Assembly (NCBI GenBank): GCA_044464175.1
Contig: JBIQLO010000029.1
Location: 1-27,530, forward strand
From: JBIQLO01 sp044464175
Lineage (GTDB): Bacteria; Planctomycetota; Phycisphaerae; Tepidisphaerales; Tepidisphaeraceae
Length of the DNA: 27,530 nt
Direction: 5' to 3'
The notes beneath the pieces are model-generated. The model saw nothing but the letters and a program-made list of their open reading frames with translations. It did no database searches and was not told the DNA's origin. Position numbers and translations under genes: made by a program. Below are positions 23,280-27,530 of the stretch, piece by piece (positions within the stretch are counted from its first letter, which is position 1; the number at the start of each line of letters is the position of its first letter).

Positions 23280-25006
23280 GATCCCTCCTTTTTCTTCTGC
23301 CCTTGGCGCTTCGGCTTCTTGGGGGCGGCTTCACTGTTGCCAGCGGGTGCAGACGATGGATCGTCCGTCTCCGTCAGCTCATGGATGGCCTTTCTCAGCA
23401 GATCATGGGCAGCCTGCGCCGCAGTGCGCCGGCGCAGCGGTGAACCGGCAGTGGTGGAGGCGATGACCTGCTCGGTCAATGGCTGATAGATTTCACGGAG
23501 GAAATCTGCGTCGTTAGCCGTGTCCAGAGTGGCACGAATCCGCGTTTCCGCCTCTGGCGTCAACAGTACAAGGGCCGCCTTGACTTCGGGATGCTCGCGT
23601 CCGGGATTTGGGGTGACGCGTTTGAGCAGATTGCCAAGCATCTGGCTGCAGTCGGGTGGGAGTTTGGCCTGATCCTGAGTAACGGGATCTGGGAGTTCCA
23701 GGGATCTGGCATCGTGAAACACGAATTCTTTGACAATCGGGCCAATTGCGACAGCTTTGACGGGCCGCTTATTACGTACTCGCACGGCGTCGCGCCAGAA
23801 TTTGCAAGCATGCTCGGCTACGTCTTTGATGAGAGCAGGCAATCCAATGGCCTCAGTTTCCTTAAGAAGGTGAGGGTCATCGACCCAGAATTTCTTCACC
23901 TGGGAATCTTCAGGATTGAGATTGGATTGCTCTTCCCTCGTGGGCTTCTTCGTCAACTCCTTGCGAGCCTCGATGTTGCCTGCGGTATATAGTTGATCGC
24001 AGATACGTGCAACCTTTGCGGCGTCGCTTTCGCCACGGGGTGCTTGCTCCGTAATTGAATCCGCTTGCGCGATTAACCCCATCCTGCATTTGTGAATGAG
24101 AGAGGCGCTTTTCACAACCTTGTTCGCCCACTTTCGCCGATCAGTATTCTTTGCCTTGTAATCCACGTGGAGTTTCTGAAACTCGATCAAGACATCCTTA
24201 CCGAATTGTTGGCCGGAAGTGGTGGGTGTGGGCCACCCCTTTGCGATTGCCAAATGTTTGACCAAGATACCGGAGCGCCCGCAGTTCGCGCACTGGCCGC
24301 TGTCCGCCACGTTAAGCCAGAGTTTCCGGGGCCGCCATGCGAGATAGGAGATCGCATCCGGCGCATCTGGTGGCCTCGTTGATAACCACGGTGGGGGGAC
24401 GGTTGATGCGTCTTCCTTCGGCAGATTTGCAACCAGCGTCAGAAGCAGATTCTTTTTCTCCTCAAAGGCATATGCCGCTGAGGCGGGGTTGACGGATGCC
24501 GGATAGAAACTGTTTGCCGGAGCCCAGACCGAGAGACGTAGAATGCCCAATGTACAGCACGCGGGGCAGAATCCATAAGAGCCATCATGAATGACATGAC
24601 GCATATGATTCAAGGAATTTGCGCCCGGGAATTCGGCAAGCAAGTCGGCGACTGGCCGGGAATCATTGTCCCGAATCCCCTCGTCCTGATAGAACCGTTT
24701 CCCATCCCCGAGCAGATTGAAGGCCGCTCTGTTGTCTTGGAGCTTTTTCAGCCAGTCCACTGGAATGCCGTTGGCGCTATTGAGGCTGGCGGGATCAGCA
24801 TCACTGATGTTCGGCCTGCACCACAGCAGCACCGCCAGCAGGAACCGCAGAAGGGCCACGCGGTCCATCGGGTTGCTGGCCGCGATCTGGCGAATTCTCC
24901 CCGAATCGGTGAAGGCACGCAGAACCCCGACCCGCGCGAACCGCCCATTCTCATACAAGACCGGAATCCAGTCCTTATCCAGCAGATTGAACACCTCATC
25001 GTGCAT
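23276..25006 (-). CDS. cas8e: Cas8e (Cse1), Cascade large subunit
   Basis: Cas8e recognises the PAM and starts R-loop formation; in canonical type I-E it also recruits Cas3. The 576-residue protein begins MHDEVFNLLDKDWIPVLYEN, the classic Cse1 N-terminus, followed by RVALLRFLLAVLLW. Cys147/150 (FCPACC) and Cys239/242 (QCANCG) form a likely zinc site. The C-terminal third is a helical bundle ending in a Lys/Pro-rich tail (APKKPKRQGQKKKEG). The ATG at 25006 has AAGGAG eight bases upstream; the open frame continues to 25306 but is not Cas8-like there. The start overlaps the preceding small ORF by 11 bases. Since no Cas3 is seen, its Cas3-docking surface may have changed. Confidence 0.95.
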   Translation of the reverse strand: MHDEVFNLLDKDWIPVLYENGRFARVGVLRAFTDSGRIRQIAASNPMDRVALLRFLLAVLLWCRPNISDADPASLNSANGIPVDWLKKLQDNRAAFNLLGDGKRFYQDEGIRDNDSRPVADLLAEFPGANSLNHMRHVIHDGSYGFCPACCTLGILRLSVWAPANSFYPASVNPASAAYAFEEKKNLLLTLVANLPKEDASTVPPPWLSTRPPDAPDAISYLAWRPRKLWLNVADSGQCANCGRSGILVKHLAIAKGWPTPTTSGQQFGKDVLIEFQKLHVDYKAKNTDRRKWANKVVKSASLIHKCRMGLIAQADSITEQAPRGESDAAKVARICDQLYTAGNIEARKELTKKPTREEQSNLNPEDSQVKKFWVDDPHLLKETEAIGLPALIKDVAEHACKFWRDAVRVRNKRPVKAVAIGPIVKEFVFHDARSLELPDPVTQDQAKLPPDCSQMLGNLLKRVTPNPGREHPEVKAALVLLTPEAETRIRATLDTANDADFLREIYQPLTEQVIASTTAGSPLRRRTAAQAAHDLLRKAIHELTETDDPSSAPAGNSEAAPKKPKRQGQKKKEGS

Positions 25007-25241
25007 CGTCCGGGCTCCTTTGTGAATTGCAGACCGTTCGTGGCCATGTTGCGGCGGCGAGCCGATCGCAGGCGATCCGGACCGCCAAACTTGCCCCCGC
25101 GATATGTGCAATCTCCCCTGCCTCTTGCAACGCCTCCAGTACTGAGCAGGTGCGGACAACTTCGCAGGGATCCATGGCCTCCAACCAGGGAGATTCAAGC
25201 ACATTTGGGGGTGTGGCATCGGTTTCGTCGGGATTGACCAT
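24996..25241 (-). CDS. Small ORF heading the cas operon (81 aa, unknown)
   Basis: The 81-residue product starts MVNPDETDATPPNVLESPWL and is acidic in its first half. It has a helical middle (VVRTCSVLEALQEAGEIAHIAG, in part) and a basic C-terminus. I recognise no family, and it does not resemble any part of Cas3. AGGAGGAAGGA directly before the ATG is the strongest ribosome binding site in the operon. The stop overlaps the cas8e start by 11 bases, the same linkage as between the other Cascade genes. This makes real expression likely. It could be a regulator, an accessory Cascade protein or the truncated tail of a lost gene; the sequence does not decide. Confidence 0.6.
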   Translation of the reverse strand: MVNPDETDATPPNVLESPWLEAMDPCEVVRTCSVLEALQEAGEIAHIAGASLAVRIACDRLAAATWPRTVCNSQRSPDDAR

Positions 25242-25343
25242 TCCTTCCTCCTGACGATTAGAACGCCCTCGCTGGAGCGGTATCGGGTGCTGAAAACTTG
25301 AGACACCCCGGATCTGCTTCTGGCGAAATAGACGGCTTAAGGT

Positions 25344-25775
25344 TCATTTTGTAGCAGGCTGAACTGCAACGGGCAAATTTTTGTCGCACAAATACAGCTT
25401 CACGATTTCACCCTGAGATGCATCGGTCAATTTACGCATGCTCGCAGGCCTTGGTACGCGGATATTGGATTGCTCCGCCGAAATTCCGTGCGTGCTTGGT
25501 CCGGGGAATAAATCGCTCCGTATCCGGCAGGCTTTCTGCGGTGAGTACCCCGGCTGCGCCGGTAAGGCCGCCGGTTCGCCATCACCGTCCCATTCCAGTT
25601 CCTTGATCTCCTGCGACGAACTTCCGACGATGCCCTGCAGGCCGCCCCAGAAGCTGGTAGTGGATTCGATGACGCGGTGGATCTGCTGCTCGCGTTTGGC
25701 CCACTGTTTGAGCGTCACCTTCTTCTCCTTGATCAGATCGTCGCGCATTTCCTTGAACGCGTCCGGCTCCTTTCA
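25344..25775 (-). pseudogene. C-terminal remnant of a DUF2130 protein
   Basis: Starting inside a frame open from the right-hand repeat, the product reads AFKEMRDDLIKEKK, QWAKREQQIHRVIESTT, WGGLQGIVG and EIKELEW. This matches the end of DUF2130 proteins, which finish with a coiled-coil WAKREKQI segment and GDLQGIAG as I recall. After that, about 75 residues (from DGDGEPAALPAQPG) do not belong to the family, so the frame runs into unrelated DNA or a frameshift. The N-terminal part is missing, with the 125-bp repeat in its place. The stop overlaps the ATG of a 29-codon frame (25258-25345) that leads to the cas operon. Confidence 0.6.
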
Positions 25776-25783
25776 AACGCGCT

Positions 25784-25907
25784 GTAACCTCTTTTGTTTG
25801 TGATTCATTTTCAATTGTAGGGTTCCAAGTAATTTACTAGAAACTGCCGAATTTCAGGCTATTTCGAGTAGACTACTCGTCTCGCTTTGGCCTATTTGGC
25901 TGCCAGC
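25784..25907. repeat. Right copy of 125-bp imperfect direct repeat
   Basis: This copy pairs with 14751-14875. It starts GTAACCTCTTTTGTTTGTGA and ends GGCTGCCAGC, with the shared palindrome CGAGTAG-A-CTACTCG at 25865-25879 inside an identical 22-base block (25861-25882). The last 16 bases are the final codons and stop of the minus-strand gene at 25892-26902. The middle third is more diverged than the two ends. Confidence 0.85.
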
Positions 25908-26902
25908 GTGTGTGGCCGGTGGCTGACATGCTCATGCTGCTTTAACACGGCTAAACCAGCTTCGGTGATGGCCACGCCCTTGCGTTGGGTGCCAGAGGGA
26001 TGGCCAATAAGGCCGGCTAATTTCAAGCGTGCTACAGAGGCGCGGGTCGCGGCTTTGCGGTAACCGGCATGGGCCATGAGATCCGCGAACCGCAGCGCGA
26101 CTTTGGGCTGGGCCGCCAAGGCTTCCAATACATCCATATCCTGCTCCGCCAAGACCGGTTCATTGGTGGCCGGCGGTGGTGCGATGGCGGTGTGTATCTG
26201 CCGCTCAAATATTCGTTCGATGGGCAGGATGATCTTGCGGTCTTTGATCGAGATTGTCTGCTCCAGTGACAGCACGGACTGCCAGGACGCCGGCCTCTGC
26301 TCCGGGGGCAACATGTGTTCCAGATGAAGAATGGCGGCGTTGTTGGTCCCCTTCAATCGCGTGGCTTTATCCAATACCGCTGGACCGTCGGGCCAATGCA
26401 GGCCGCGCACCAGAAAAACATCACGAGATTGACCTTGATGGGCTACACGTCCAAGAAAGCAGATTCGGCCGGGCACATCATCCGGCCACTGATCCGTGAG
26501 ATTCAGGAGTTTGCGAATCATGGCCTTGACGCCTTCAAAGCTGGGCGCCCATTGCCAGGTTCGTTCCTGCTCGACTGTGTGGATGCCGCACGAGTTAAAG
26601 CGGCAGTCGTAAAAGCCCATGATGCGGCCTCCGTGCCGCGCATCGGGCAGCCAGAGCGGTTCCACCCAGTCCGGCTCTTCACACTCCCACAGCCATACAA
26701 GCGCGGAAGGCTCCGTCTGGCGTAAAATGCCCTGCCCCAGGAAGAACTCCATCGCTCCCTTGTGCCAGGGACGCATGACGGTGATCTCATCATAGCAGTA
26801 GCAGATATCCTCATACCGGTCTAAATGATCCAGAAACTGTCGCAGCAACTGGGTCAAGTGACAGTCCCCAGCGACGGAGATATTTGCGGGCAATTTGATC
26901 AT
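25892..26902 (-). CDS. Hypothetical protein with C-terminal winged-helix-like domain (336 aa)
   Basis: No family is recognised for the N-terminal 240 residues, which contain RYEDICYCYDEITVMRPWHK, WLWECEEPDWVEPLWLPDAR and GRICFLGRVAHQG. The C-terminal 85 residues (MDVLEALAAQPKVALRFADL, ATRASVARLKLAGLI, AITEAGLAVLK) look like a winged helix-turn-helix. GAGGG lies about ten bases before the ATG at 26902. The start overlaps the end of the upstream gene by 92 bases, an unusually long overlap, so a later start is possible. The pair is probably co-transcribed. It lies inside the presumed island, just outside the repeat-bounded CRISPR segment. Confidence 0.65.
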   Translation of the reverse strand: MIKLPANISVAGDCHLTQLLRQFLDHLDRYEDICYCYDEITVMRPWHKGAMEFFLGQGILRQTEPSALVWLWECEEPDWVEPLWLPDARHGGRIMGFYDCRFNSCGIHTVEQERTWQWAPSFEGVKAMIRKLLNLTDQWPDDVPGRICFLGRVAHQGQSRDVFLVRGLHWPDGPAVLDKATRLKGTNNAAILHLEHMLPPEQRPASWQSVLSLEQTISIKDRKIILPIERIFERQIHTAIAPPPATNEPVLAEQDMDVLEALAAQPKVALRFADLMAHAGYRKAATRASVARLKLAGLIGHPSGTQRKGVAITEAGLAVLKQHEHVSHRPHTLAAK

Positions 26903-27530
26903 GGTAGTTATCCCTCAAAGAGCAGCGATCAGGCGTGCCGATACTGAAAGTCAGGTGTTTGGGGCGCTGGTTGTCGACGCCGGCAAAGATCAATCGGAAC
27001 TTCGCTGAATTGGCGAACACTTCGTTCAAGGGATGTCCAGAGGACCGGATGGTTTGCAGGATCATCTCATGGATGTTATCGCGTGATTGAGCACGATCAT
27101 CAGTGGCGAAGATAAGGCGTCGTTTCCATCCATTGCTGCGGCGCAGACCAAGGCAGATCTCCCGCAATTCCACCCGATGAATGCCATCGGCCGGATCGAC
27201 CGGCAAGGACAGATCAGGAGACAGTAGCGGCGACAGGTCATACAGCTTCAACGACACCTGCGGCGGCAACTCCGGCAGGCCGAGGATGGCGTAGCAGAAA
27301 CAGCCGGCTAGCACCTCGACCTGCTCGCGGCCGCCAGGGGCGAGGGTTTCCAACAGGCCATCGTCGGGCCGATAGACGAAGATGATCTCAAAGGCGGACT
27401 TGCGGCTGCGGCGGAGGAATTCTCCTTTCTCGTTGTAGCCCAGATCAGCCTTGGCGTGATCCTGTGGATAGGCAAAAAAGCAGTAGCGCGTCGGCTGAGA
27501 GCGCAGATAGAAATCGATGTGGCAAAACCT
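26811..27530 (-). CDS. Hypothetical protein, 5' end beyond the window
   Basis: The frame is open from the window edge at 27530 to a stop at 26811, so at least 239 residues are visible and the start is outside. Visible segments are HIDFYLRSQPTRYCFFAYPQ, SAFEIIFVYRPDDGLLETL and EQVEVLAGCFCYAILGL. The later part reads RVELREICLGLRRSNGWKRR, DNIHEMILQTIRSSG and RLIFAGVDN. I recognise no family. It looks like a soluble alpha/beta protein. It overlaps the next gene by 92 bases and is probably translated with it. No catalytic motif is evident. Confidence 0.6.
   Translation of the reverse strand, partial: RFCHIDFYLRSQPTRYCFFAYPQDHAKADLGYNEKGEFLRRSRKSAFEIIFVYRPDDGLLETLAPGGREQVEVLAGCFCYAILGLPELPPQVSLKLYDLSPLLSPDLSLPVDPADGIHRVELREICLGLRRSNGWKRRLIFATDDRAQSRDNIHEMILQTIRSSGHPLNEVFANSAKFRLIFAGVDNQRPKHLTFSIGTPDRCSLRDNYHDQIARKYLRRWGLSLDPVAATVSGSFRPV

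Noticed and set aside
25258..25345. 29-codon ORF between the DUF2130 remnant and the first cas ORF
   Set aside because: It has an ATGA overlap but no ribosome binding site or recognisable product; most likely chance.
14683..27530. A CRISPR-associated transposon (Tn7-like)
   Set aside because: No tnsA, tnsB, tnsC or tniQ homologue is visible, and the Cascade keeps cas1 and cas2 and has a fused nuclease.

Overview
The window is a GC-rich bacterial chromosome segment. Its gene content, the GC-rich dispersed hairpins between genes, and a long COG2407-type fucose-isomerase-like protein suggest Planctomycetota or a related lineage. That placement is an inference from style and gene families, not a proof.

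Positions 1-14,640 are mostly housekeeping. A TPP riboswitch (176-256) precedes thiC. After thiC come a small unknown protein and a lipoprotein. On the minus strand lie an HD-GYP-like protein, a possible beta-propeller protein, and an ArsR regulator overlapping a Ca2+/H+ antiporter gene. A fucose-isomerase-like gene and tRNA-Ser(CGA) follow. Immediately downstream of the tRNA is a decayed element of about 1.4 kb with an integrase-like remnant, a small membrane protein and a hicA-hicB-like pair. It ends at a degenerate second copy of the tRNA-Ser 3' half (11001-11068). A fused proline dehydrogenase/P5C dehydrogenase gene (putA) closes the core region.

Positions 14,683-27,530 look like a genomic island. 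It opens with the 3' half of a tRNA-Thr(CGT) gene on the minus strand, followed by the first of two imperfect 125-bp direct repeats (14751-14875 and 25784-25907) sharing a 15-bp palindrome. Between the repeats are C-terminal fragments of a DNA methyltransferase, a type I restriction subunit (HsdR) and a DUF2130 protein, an intact PD-(D/E)XK-like gene, and a complete-looking minus-strand CRISPR-Cas locus. Its order is small ORF - cas8e - cas11e - cas7e - cas5e - cas6e - cas1e - cas2e - array of 29 repeats.

The main finding is that Cas5e carries a C-terminal HNH nuclease domain and no cas3 is present. This makes it a rare type I-E variant in which the nuclease is built into Cascade. Cas5-HNH type I-E systems were reported by Altae-Tran et al. 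(Science 2023), as I recall, so the class is known but scarcely explored. Three oddities are specific to this locus: one in-frame TAA interrupts cas7e, the array begins 9 nt after the cas2 stop codon with no separate leader, and an unrecognised 81-aa ORF with a near-ideal ribosome binding site starts the operon. Right of the second repeat lie two overlapping genes of unknown function, one running off the window.
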